From NCBI GenBank assembly GCA_004335635.1, contig QAXH01006692.1, positions 4,762-68,761 on the forward strand: DNA of 64,000 nucleotides, given 5' to 3'. This DNA comes from Chloromonas sp. AAM2 (lineage: Eukaryota > Chlorophyta > Chlorophyceae > Chlamydomonadales > Chlamydomonadaceae). Both the position numbers and the translations under genes were made by a program. Numbering within the stretch: the first letter of the stretch is position 1; the number at the start of each line of letters is the position of its first letter. This document shows positions 55,838-64,000 of the stretch, piece after piece. The notes under the pieces were generated by a model, which saw nothing but the letters and a program-made list of their open reading frames with translations, had not been told where the DNA came from and did no database searches.

Positions 55838-58800
55838 CTACAAGTCCAAGGTTGCATGCGCATGCACCTTTGGCTGGGGGTTGACATAGGCTAGATCTAT
55901 TTCCCCTGCAGCACATGACACCCAACAGTTCTCCTCCTTCCCAGTTTCATGTGCTGCCAAGGCCCCTGCGCTATGCATGTGGCTCGCATGATGCTTTGCA
56001 TGCTGGCCATGCATCACAGCGGGGCCAGCCTTCACATGCTCCTGGTGTGCATGCCGCTGACCAGCCAAGCTGTGGTGCTGCTGGCTTGCATGCTGAGCAT
56101 GCAACGGCTGCCGGTGTTGTTCTTTAGCACATGCAGTAGGTTGCTCTGCACCACTGGTAACCTTGGGCCGTCCACCATTCAACTGCCATCCAGACACAGG
56201 CCGTTTCCCCTGCATTCCAGCTGCTACATCCATAAGCCCCACATCTCTGACCACTTTACTCAGCACGCTCCGCTGCGCTATCCACCGAATGCGCGGGTCT
56301 TTCAGCGGTGCCGATGCCATAGCAGTAGCGTCCAACTGCCCAACCACCTGCCCTCCGCCATCCACTAAATCTGCCAGTAAGTCCTCCCTGGTCGGCTGTG
56401 GCACATCATCAGATAGTGAATAAACGTCTACGTCGTGCCCATCGCCTTCCCGCCGTGTCGCTGCCATGCTTGTAGCAGTGAGATCTAGAATATCGCTGGC
56501 TCCGGCATGACGGCCGCCACAGGTTGGTGTTGTTCTTGTTCTGCCCTCCTGCTGTGGTTGTGTAAGGTTATCAGGTCCGTCTGCGGAACACCCACCCCAC
56601 AGGCTGCCTGCCCCTTGCGCCCCCCCTGCCTCAACCGCCTCCTCATCCGCCAACGCTCGATCAGCTGCTTCCAGCTTCCACCGCCGAAGCTGCGCTAGCA
56701 GCTGATCTGCATCATACAGTGTGGCAGCCGGCACGGGAGCGTGGCTGCCGGCACGGCCTAGCTGCCGTGACCCGCCGGCTGCGGCAACACCGGCCAGCCG
56801 GCGAGGTACCGCCCCCGCAGCACCGACAGAACCCACTGCACTTGAACCAGCAGGGGCGGTGGCAGGATGCACTACAGGCACCCCGGGCCCGTCCTTCCGC
56901 CTTCGCCTCAAATCCCTAGCCAGACTCCCACCAATCGAGCCCCCTCCAAACGTCAGCGCACTACTCCCCGCTGCTCCCACGTCGTCACCTCCCTCACCCT
57001 CCTCTCCCGCCTCCGTCCCCGCGCCTACGCCAATCCCGCCTCCGCCCCATGCTATCGATGTTGATGTCGACGTCTGAACCCGATGCTTGCGCCAGTAAAG
57101 CCCACCGGCAGCGTGCGGTGTGCTGGCGGTTGAAGTCGGCTGGCTGGCGGCCCCGCCGGTTAGGAACGAGGCCGTTCCCGGACGGCCGGTGAATGGCCGC
57201 GGCACGCCAGCTGCGGTTGACGGCCGTGCTGAGGCTGACATGCTTGCGCTGTGCAGCAGCATGGGTGCGTGGGCAGAGGCTGTGGCAGGGCGTGCGCCCC
57301 CTGCGCTCCCGCTGCCGTTGCTGTCGCATGCATGGGCGGGGCCGGAGGAGGGTGGCCGGCTGGTGATGGGGCTGGGCCCGCCACTAAGGCAGGAGTTCTG
57401 ACCACCAGGAGGGGTTGTGCTCAAACGACCCTGCAGGGCAACAAGCACAGATATCCAGGCAGATAGCTAAACAAATTGCGTACGTAAGCAGATAACAGAC
57501 ACTGGACGTCATGCATGTGTGAGTCCTTGAAGTGTGCCGTAGTACTTTGCTATCCCACATAACCATGCCTCACTGGCTCCACCTAACCGGGGACTGCGTC
57601 ACTGCCAAGCCGCCCGTTGCTATCCCATGCACTGGTGATCATGGCCCGATGACACCACACAGCCAGGCATGAACAGAGCACGCCAGTGCTCAATACTCAC
57701 CCACAATGCAAGTCACCCACCATGCAAGTCACCCACTGTGCTCGTCACCCACCTGTAAGCTGCCTTCTCTAGACATGCGCAAGCCAGCCAGGGCGCCAGT
57801 GGTCGACGACCTTAGCGTGCGCAGCCATGCCGATGTAGTCACAGGCATGAGAGACGTGGGTGCTGCAAGCGGTGCTTGTGGCGCCGAGGCAGACAACGGC
57901 CTTGGAGACAACGGGGCGGTTTCACCCTGCTGAGATGCAGACACAGACGCATGGCGTGTGCATGGCTGTTGCAGGGAGCTGCGGCCACTATGCTGGTCGC
58001 CTTCCGCTGCAGCCCAGGCCTGCTGGACGTTTCCAAAACGTCCACCGGAATCTGACGACCCTGGTGCTTGCTGGGGATCAGAGGGCGGGAAAAGCGTTGG
58101 CCCTGCAAACGCCCCCATGGCTGTGCTAGCGAGTAGCATGTTGCCTTCCAGCTCTCGAAACTCATGCGAATCCACACCAACACGGGCGTGCTTGATGCCT
58201 TGAAGCACCAACTCCATCTCCTCACCAAGTTTCAACGGAGCGCCCCGGCTGCCAGACTGCCTCAACTGCTGGTCCGGGCCCATTCCCGTCAACCGTGAAC
58301 CGTCCGTGCCTTCCCCAAGGTTATCACCCTCGCCCCTGCCTGGTGGCACTGATGACGACCCTTGGGTGGTGGTAAGGTCATTTCTGCTCCCGCTCCCGTT
58401 CCTGTTCCCGCTCCCGTCCCCGGCCATGGAATCCCCGCTGTGTCCCGCTTTAGCTTCGCTATCCCCAGCAGCCCCACCCGCATCAGCCATTGCATCAGCA
58501 ACAGGCCGGTCGTTGATCAACTGCAGCGAGGGTAAAGCGATGGCGGCCGCTCGCACGGCCGCGCCCCCCGGGGCCCGCATGACAGGGTTGCCCGCCACGT
58601 TGAGCGTTTGCAGGGCGGTGCAGCGGGCCAGGTACTCAAGAGTGTCCACATCAGCCACACAGTTACCCTCAAGGTCAAGCACCTGTGGCATACACAGTAC
58701 CTTGTGCATGACTACAGGATGCTTAACTACGTGCATAACTATGCGCAACCTTGTGCATGATTACCCACAGCCAGTGGTTTACTGATGGATCAATCATCCC

Positions 58801-60248
58801 TGGTGTGCAGTCCGGGCATCTCGAGCAAGTGGGGTTGCGGGGTGAATAGAAAGATGACCCCAAACAGCTGTTCAGACACTGGTGTTGTTAATGTTGTGAT
58901 GGCAATGTGGGCGATGGACTGATGGCGATGTAGCGCCAAACCAGCGCACAGGGCATGCGTGCTTCAGTGTGCCATTGTCAGTGCCACTGGGCAACCACTG
59001 TTCAAGAGTGCAAGTACTGCCAGTGTCACGTCACAGTTTGCCTACCTCAAGCAGTGTGCATGCGCCCAGTGGCTGCAGGTCCGAGATGTCGTTGTACGCG
59101 CAGTAGAGCTCCCTGAGCTGGTCCAGGGAGGAGAGGCCGTCCAGGGAGGACAGGCCGCAGCGCGACACCCACAGCACCTGCAGCAGCAGAGGGGGTGAAA
59201 CCACGTTACTAAGCGAGGCAGGCAAAGCCAACGCACGCAATGACACACAATCCATCCAACCAACCAACTCGCCAGGAAATGCTGCAAAACCTACAGTTCT
59301 AGGTGGCTGTACAACCAACACCTTATCTCCCTGGGTTTCCAGGATGTCAACGAGGTGCCATACTACGATAGCAGGGTACCCTCGGTGTACCCGGTGTACC
59401 CTGCCACTCGGTGTTCAACCCTCCGAGGCTGCTCTGCCAGTCAGTTGTCAATGCATTCCTCTTTGCCCCTCACCTGCAAGGCCCTGAAGCCACTGCCCAG
59501 GTCTCTCAAGGACTCAATGACGCTGTTACTGAGGTTCAGTTCCTGCAGGTTGGGCAGCTTGGCCCCCAGGTGGCTGACTGTGGACTGGGAGGTGTTGATC
59601 ACAGCCTGCATGCAAACACACGCATGGAGTGCATGGAGTGCGTGTAGTGGCATGCTGTCTCTCAGCTTTATTGTCAGCCCTTCGTGTCACACATGTGCAT
59701 GGCATTAAGCTGGTTGACTGGCATGCTGCAGGCACACATGGAGTTCCTCCCTTGCCCATGCTGAGCAAGGCCATGTGGTTGCATGCCGTGTCTAGGCTTT
59801 GTTTTGTATTCCCACACATTGGCAAGCCCTTGTGCCCTTGTGCACACTCGTGTGTGGTATAGGCTGGCTGATTGTCTCATCACGGTGATGGCTTTGCACA
59901 AGAGCTTTCTACAGAAGGATTGAAACCCCTGTTTGTCTGAGTTGTGCTGCTGAAACCGTATTGCTCCACATCTTGGCGTAGAACGACACAAGCGCAAGGC
60001 AGCTGATTGCGTGATTGGCCCAAGCACCCATTTCAGTCCAAACTCACCTGTAAACTGACAGCATCTGACAGTTGGCTGACGCCTGCCAGTTCACACAGAT
60101 AGACATCTTCATCCTCCTGTTCATTAGCAAGGGCTTGCCAATGCTGAGCGTAGGCATCAGCATCCAGCCGTGCAGAAGCGACAGTGGGCAGCGGGGTGGG
60201 GTTCTCTCGGTCCATGACTGCAAGCATGCTTGCCTGCTCCAGCTGGAT
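55838..60248 (-). CDS. LRRC56: LRRC56/ODA8, outer dynein arm assembly leucine-rich repeat protein (5' exon unresolved)
   Basis: In Chlamydomonas the ODA8 protein works with ODA5 and ODA10 in preparing or transporting outer dynein arms. Exons 60248-60048, 59605-59474, 59177-59046, 58682-57753 and 57430-55838 are all phase 0 (~995 residues). N-terminal DVYLCELAGVSQLSDAVSLQ precedes five or six leucine-rich repeats: LGAKLPNLQELNLSNS, then LQVLWVSRCGLSSLDGL, then LRELYCAYNDISDLQPL, then LEVLDLEGNCVADVDTLEYL, then LQTLNVAGNPV. The two middle exons are both 132 bp (44 codons), i.e. two repeats each. This order, including WVSRCGLSSLDG and DLEGN, matches the LRRC56 family. The ~780 residues after the repeats are low-complexity with helical islands (ATLYDADQLLAQLRRWKLEA), much longer than in animals. 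A possible first exon (60747-~60,590, MTVVLGGFSNLAAFGVELRP) does not join in phase. Confidence 0.88.
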
Positions 60249-60992
60249 CTGCATGCAGCACATAGGCATGGACGCGCATGTGTTGCGGGAGCTCTGTGTT
60301 GGACAGCTCTGTGTCTGTGAGCCGGTGGAGTCTGTGATGCTATACTGCGTGCCATGTTAGGAAAGAAGCTGTGCTGAACGAGCCAGCCAGCAGTGCATGA
60401 CAATGCTCATCATGAGCTTGGCCTTGACTGGCGGTATAAAGTCCATGCTGCATGGTTTGCCTGGTGGGCAGCCCACGGGCCTGCTGCACTCACATGCTAC
60501 AGTTGCATTGCGTCTCAGCTGCTGAGATAATGTCACTGCCTAGCGCCAGACGGCATGTTACAAGTCCTCGTCCCGTACGCTCACAAAAAACGCAACTGGC
60601 TCGGAACTTGCGGCTGAGGAGTAACTTGTTAATGCGTTCAAGGTAAATCGTCTGCTCGCGAGAACAAGGTTTGTCTTGGTGTCCCCGCGGCCGAAGCTCA
60701 ACACCGAATGCAGCGAGATTACTGAACCCTCCTAACACTACGGTCATACAACTCCTTCGGGCAACGCTGGGGTCACCTGCGACTGCGGTTTAAAGTGCAA
60801 GCTGGGCGGTTGAACATTGAATTCAATTCTGCAGAATTCAGTTCTGCGGATCTTGTACAACACTGATAACATGATCAGCCCTCATCCTTCTGTTGATGTG
60901 AATCCGCTGCATGCAAACACTCCTGGAAAGCAACATCATCGCGCCTGGATTCTGCGACTTCCACACGTTGAGCCCTGACTTAGGTACTGTTC

Positions 60993-61047
60993 TGGGCAAG
61001 TCACTCAGCGTGCGCAAGCTCAGCCTCTTGCTGGCGCTGGTGCAGCC
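60993..61047 (+). pseudogene. Diverged copy of the SLSVRQLSLLLALVQ exon
   Basis: Reads GKSLSVRKLSLLLALVQ then stops. It matches ~17,115-17,168 of the unknown gene at ~87% over ~54 bp, with most differences synonymous. No neighbouring exons of that gene are seen here. Confidence 0.65.
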
Positions 61048-61189
61048 ATGACGTGGCGTAGCCCACACATGGGACTGCACAGGGGCTGTGACAGCAGGCG
61101 AGGTGTGTTGCATGTGAGACACGCTCAGTGGCTGTGGTGCCTCTTACGCTTTCGACTCGGATCATCATCATCCTCCTCATCCTCCTCAT

Positions 61190-61705
61190 TACATGGCTTA
61201 TCATGGTTCAACCCAGCGAACTGTGTCCCTTCCTAAGAATCTTTAGGAAGGAAGGACAGCTCCCAACCGCACCTGAGCCGTGGATCACAAAATGTGCCCT
61301 TCCCATACCGGCCAACACTGTCGCAAGTCCAAAGAGTGTGTGGCCGAGGGGGGGCCGAGGGGGCATAAGCATTGTGAATTGCTTTTTCAGCCTTTAAAAC
61401 CCCCGCGGCGATCTCGGGTTGGAGTCCCTCCCCCTCTTGTGAATTTTGTACAACTTTGTACGTCTCGCTCTGATTCTGTAAGTGTCACCTGTCAAGTGCA
61501 TTGAAACTAGGTACTACGAAAGTGCCTGCTGCTCACGAAAATCTACTCAGGACAAGTATTGACCGCCACGTGACGTCACAACGTAAGAAAAGGACGTTTC
61601 TTAACCTACCAAATTGACGTCAGAGTGAGATTAACACTTGTGCATTGGAGGTCACTGCTACAGTCATCATCATCATCATTACATGGCTTTTCATGGTTCA
61701 ACCCA
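61190..61705. repeat. 27-bp direct repeats ~490 bp apart
   Basis: TTACATGGCTT.TCATGGTTCAACCCA occurs at ~61,190 and ~61,679, each preceded by a CATCAT/CCTCAT triplet run. They may be the termini of a small element or an old duplication. A 9-bp inverted repeat (CCTTCCTAA, loop of six, TTAGGAAGG) lies inside at 61,228-61,251. Confidence 0.75.
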
Positions 61706-61979
61706 CGGTACTGCAGCTGGACACAATATCTCTCCAAGAATTACGCGCCTGACAATCGTTAAGCCAAGAAAGGTCACTGGTAGCAGGGTGCATAGTACGA
61801 ATGTCATCACTGGCAACACGGTTCCAAGTCGAGAGTGGGGCACCCCTGCCTCTCCTTGCTACAGCCTGCTGGCCCTGTGGAGCTGGAACGGTTGCAAAAA
61901 GCAAACGTTTGACGCTGGAAGTGTCAGGAATGCGTCCCATGTGGCCTAGCTGCTGCTACTGCTACAGTGTCGCAGCAAA

Positions 61980-62815
61980 TTACCCATGCTGGGCCCACCG
62001 CAGCATGTCCATCAGCATGAGCACAACCTCTACATGGCCATACTCAGAAGCTTCTCTCAGTGCTGCGCCATCCCCCGCATGGACATCAGCACCATGGTCA
62101 AGCAGCACACGCACCACCTCTGCATGGCCATTTGCAGCAGCATCTATCAGTGCTGCGCCATCCTCTGCATGGACATCAGCACCATGGTCCAGCAGCACAC
62201 GCACCACCTCTGCATGGCCATTTCCAGCAGCATATCTCAATGCAAACTCATCGAGCGCATGGACATCAGCACCATGGTCCAGCAGCATATGCACCGTCCG
62301 CGCATGGCCATGCTCAGAAGCATTCCTGAGTGCTCCATCATATCGCACATGGACATCAGCACCATGGTCCAACAGCACACACACCGCCTCTGCGCGGCCA
62401 TACTCAGCAGCATCTATCAGTGCTGCGCCATCCCCCGCATGGACATCAGCACCATGGTCCAGCAGTATACGCGTCACATCTGCATGGCCATGAAGGGCAG
62501 CACGTCTCAGTGCTGCATCAGCACCAGCATGGACACCGGCACCACAACTCACAAGGACTTGGGCAGCGCCGGCCATGCCATGTCTGGCTGCACGCAGCAA
62601 CGCTGCATCCAAACCGCCATGGCGTACGGTGAGCCAGGTGGCCAACTGCTGTGTCGGCCGCTATGGCCTGGAACGCACGCAACCAACCCTTGCAAACCGG
62701 TCCTACGATGCCTGCATTGGCCATGATCTGCGCAAGGACGTTTTCCGGCATTTGACAAGCCAGCTCGTGCCATGACCCGCCAGGTTCATAGCCTGGATAC
62801 TCTTATGGGCAACCT
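61980..62815 (-). pseudogene. Ankyrin-repeat protein gene, frameshifted near the N terminus
   Basis: Minus-strand frame 62645-61980 encodes six to seven ankyrin-like repeats of ~30 residues (GAALIDAANGHAEVVRVLLDHGADV type), so the DNA is a ~90-bp tandem array. It is preceded in another frame by ELACQMPENVLAQIMANAG and VCKGWLRAFQAIAADTA (62,780-62,640), which looks like the N-terminal part of the same protein. The frames change at ~62,640 (ADTA to QLATWL) without usable splice sites, so one or two bases have been lost or gained there, or the assembly is wrong. The N-terminal motif loosely recalls an F-box, not firmly. Earlier coding sequence may continue to ~62,930 in a third frame (VLCSLPFIRNKASL). 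Either a pseudogene or a base error. Confidence 0.65.
61990..62540. repeat. ~90-bp tandem array encoding ankyrin repeats
   Basis: Six to seven units, each with CATGGACATCAGCACCATGG and a CAGCAGCAC.CGCACC segment on the plus strand. Because the unit length is a multiple of three, frames on both strands stay open through the array. The 246-codon plus-strand frame here is an artefact. Confidence 0.9.
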
Positions 62816-63178
62816 CAAGAGAGATGGAGCGATCAAAGATAGGCGGTGAGCGTATCCTGCACATGCATAGGGAAGCCTTGTTGCGGATGAACGGCAGTGA
62901 GCAGAGAACATCGCAATCCTCGTGTTACCTCATCAATGGTCTGCCTCAAGTTCTTCATTGGTCGCGCCGTTGAATCAACTGCCGCTCTGCAAGGTCGCAG
63001 ACGAGTTCTTCTACAACATAGGCAACGCAGGATCCTGGATAACAGGATCCTGTGTACCCGCAAATTGACAGCTGCTGAAGCACGTGCCAGTGTCTTACAT
63101 GGATTAGGCCGCCTTATGCAAAGTAGCGCGACTCTTCAATACAATCCTGTAAAGTGGACTTGCACCACTCGGAGCGAT
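62816..63178. other. Upstream of the ankyrin gene; nothing firm
   Basis: May contain 5' exon sequence of the ankyrin gene on the minus strand. A plus-strand frame (62,897-63,220, LKFFIGRAVESTAALQGRRR) is open but without family signal. Contains the 8-bp word AGGATCCT/GGATCC repeated around 63,030-63,048. Confidence 0.35.
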
Positions 63179-63309
63179 AAAAAAAAGAAGTTTGCCAGTT
63201 CTGGGACAGTTCTTGTGTGAATAGGTGTGTAATACCGCCAGGAACCTTTGTGTGTCAGTAAAACATGTATATGTGCGTGTGTGTGAACCGCACATGGGGT
63301 GAACAGCGG
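63179..63309 (-). repeat. R1 dispersed repeat, long copy truncated by the gap
   Basis: A-rich lead (taaaaaaaagaag), then TTTGCCAGTTCTGGGACAGT, then ~100 bp that match the reverse complement of 55,129-55,253 with only a handful of differences. The sequence enters the N run before the second R1 word would appear. Confidence 0.9.
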
Positions 63310-63772
63310 NNNNNNNNNNNNNNNNNNNNNNNNNNNNNNNNNNNNNNNNNNNNNNNNNNNNNNNNNNNNNNNNNNNNNNNNNNNNNNNNNNNNNNNNNNN
63401 NNNNNNNNNNNNNNNNNNNNNNNNNNNNNNNNNNNNNNNNNNNNNNNNNNNNNNNNNNNNNNNNNNNNNNNNNNNNNNNNNNNNNNNNNNNNNNNNNNNN
63501 NNNNNNNNNNNNNNNNNNNNNNNNNNNNNNNNNNNNNNNNNNNNNNNNNNNNNNNNNNNNNNNNNNNNNNNNNNNNNNNNNNNNNNNNNNNNNNNNNNNN
63601 NNNNNNNNNNNNNNNNNNNNNNNNNNNNNNNNNNNNNNNNNNNNNNNNNNNNNNNNNNNNNNNNNNNNNNNNNNNNNNNNNNNNNNNNNNNNNNNNNNNN
63701 NNNNNNNNNNNNNNNNNNNNNNNNNNNNNNNNNNNNNNNNNNNNNNNNNNNNNNNNNNNNNNNNNNNNNNNN
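63310..63772. other. Assembly gap (463 N)
   Basis: Run of N. It begins inside an R1 copy, so the true length may differ and more repeat sequence is likely inside. The smaller gap at 43,733-43,763 similarly lies inside an R2 copy. Confidence 0.99.
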
Positions 63773-63849
63773 TCTTCTGTTGCTTCGTTTGACATAGTGG
63801 GTCTCTTCTTCTTCGTCGAGGCGCCGTTGGATGACGCAGGTGGTGCCAT
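63773..63849 (-). CDS. N terminus of an unidentified protein running into the gap
   Basis: Minus-strand ATG at 63849 reads MAPPASSNGASTKKKRPTMS then NEATE before the N run. The basic KKKR cluster could be a nuclear signal. Only ~25 codons are visible, so identity and even reality are uncertain; upstream bases up to 64,000 show no contrary signal. Confidence 0.3.
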
Positions 63850-64000
63850 TCTTGTTATGCAGGTCAGTGCGTGTGTTACCTAAGTGGTGACCTCACTGTC
63901 ATCTTGTGAACCACCCAAATTTCCTGCACTTGGTCCAGGTTAATTTATGTATTGTAAGAGTAGCGGCATAGGGAGACGTGACTTTGCAAGCATGGCTAAT

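Larger units (their letters stand above)
60249..61979. other. Intergenic, with a duplicated exon fragment and direct repeats
   Basis: Contains the undetermined 5' end of LRRC56, an AATTC/CTGCAG palindromic patch at ~60,818-60,847, the SLSVRKL fragment at ~60,993-61,047, two direct copies of a 27-bp sequence (61,190 and 61,679) and a perfect 9-bp hairpin at 61,228-61,251. No full gene was recognised. Confidence 0.55.

Noticed and set aside
57120..57466. Plus-strand ORFs over the LRRC56 tail
   Set aside because: GC-rich shadows of the 530-codon minus-strand exon that joins in phase with the leucine-rich repeat exons.
61986..62726. 246-codon plus-strand ORF rich in HQHHGPAAH/CAIPRMDIST
   Set aside because: It is the complement of a 90-bp repeat array encoding ankyrin repeats on the minus strand; the repeat length keeps all frames open.
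63136..63883. ORFs of ~175-237 codons across the N run
   Set aside because: Most codons are unknown; the frames exist only because N does not create stops.
1..64000. tRNA, rRNA or snRNA genes
   Set aside because: I looked for conserved tRNA arms and rRNA motifs while reading and recognised none; this is not an exhaustive search, and a covariance-model scan would be decisive.

Overview
This window is nuclear DNA from a green alga, most likely a member of the Chlamydomonadales (a Haematococcus- or Chlamydomonas-like species). The signs are intron-rich genes with GTGAGT/GTGCGT-type donors and CAG acceptors, TGTAA words (the green-algal poly(A) signal) after several stops, GC-rich coding exons with long Ala/Ser/Gly/Gln-rich stretches, a Pro-rich cell-wall-type protein, a plastid phosphate translocator and a flagellar outer-dynein-arm assembly factor. 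It is draft sequence: one ambiguous base (448) and two gaps (43,733-43,763 and 63,310-63,772). All exon models were built by eye from splice sites, phase continuity and protein family patterns.

Layout, left to right. 1-1,887 (+): 3' part of a secreted SPPPP/Cys-rich fasciclin-domain protein. 4,357-10,992 (-): PAS-domain class III nucleotide cyclase with a 13-nt microexon. 11,890-19,737 (+): a large unrecognised Ser/Pro/Ala-rich protein, exons only partly resolved. 21,888-25,234 (-): complete nine-exon plastid phosphate translocator. 27,028-31,459 (-): PELP1/RIX1-type ribosome-biogenesis protein, divergent from 31,642-33,963 (+), an acidic nuclear-type protein with a ubiquitin-interacting motif, 27-residue repeats and an EF-hand-like tail. 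35,363-37,147 (-): calmodulin/centrin-like EF-hand protein. 38,593-42,279 (-): FAD monooxygenase of the zeaxanthin-epoxidase/salicylate-hydroxylase type. 43,410-45,765 (+): unassigned protein, possibly of the red-chlorophyll-catabolite/bilin reductase type. 46,982-47,584 (+): 102-residue single-span protein, probably plastid. 49,158-54,252 (-): ARID plus HMG-box DNA-binding protein. 54,842-55,015 (+): small coiled-coil ORF. 55,838-60,248 (-): LRRC56/ODA8. 61,980-62,8xx (-): frameshifted ankyrin-repeat gene. 63,773-63,849 (-): start of a protein running into the gap.

The genes do not form one pathway; this is an ordinary, gene-dense nuclear segment with plastid, flagellar, chromatin and nucleolar functions side by side. 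What stands out is the non-coding layer. A dispersed short repeat (called R1 here) occurs eleven times, carries the same word near both ends in direct orientation, and has one almost identical inverted pair 8 kb apart whose distal copy runs into the large gap. A second family (R2) abuts the small gap. In two genes, and less clearly in a third, an intron 3' end is duplicated upstream of the real acceptor, in two cases with the first codons of the exon. These repeats and duplications, the 13-nt microexon, and the unrecognised genes at 11.9-19.7 kb, 31.6-34.0 kb, 43.4-45.8 kb, 47 kb and 54.8 kb are the best candidates for something undescribed.
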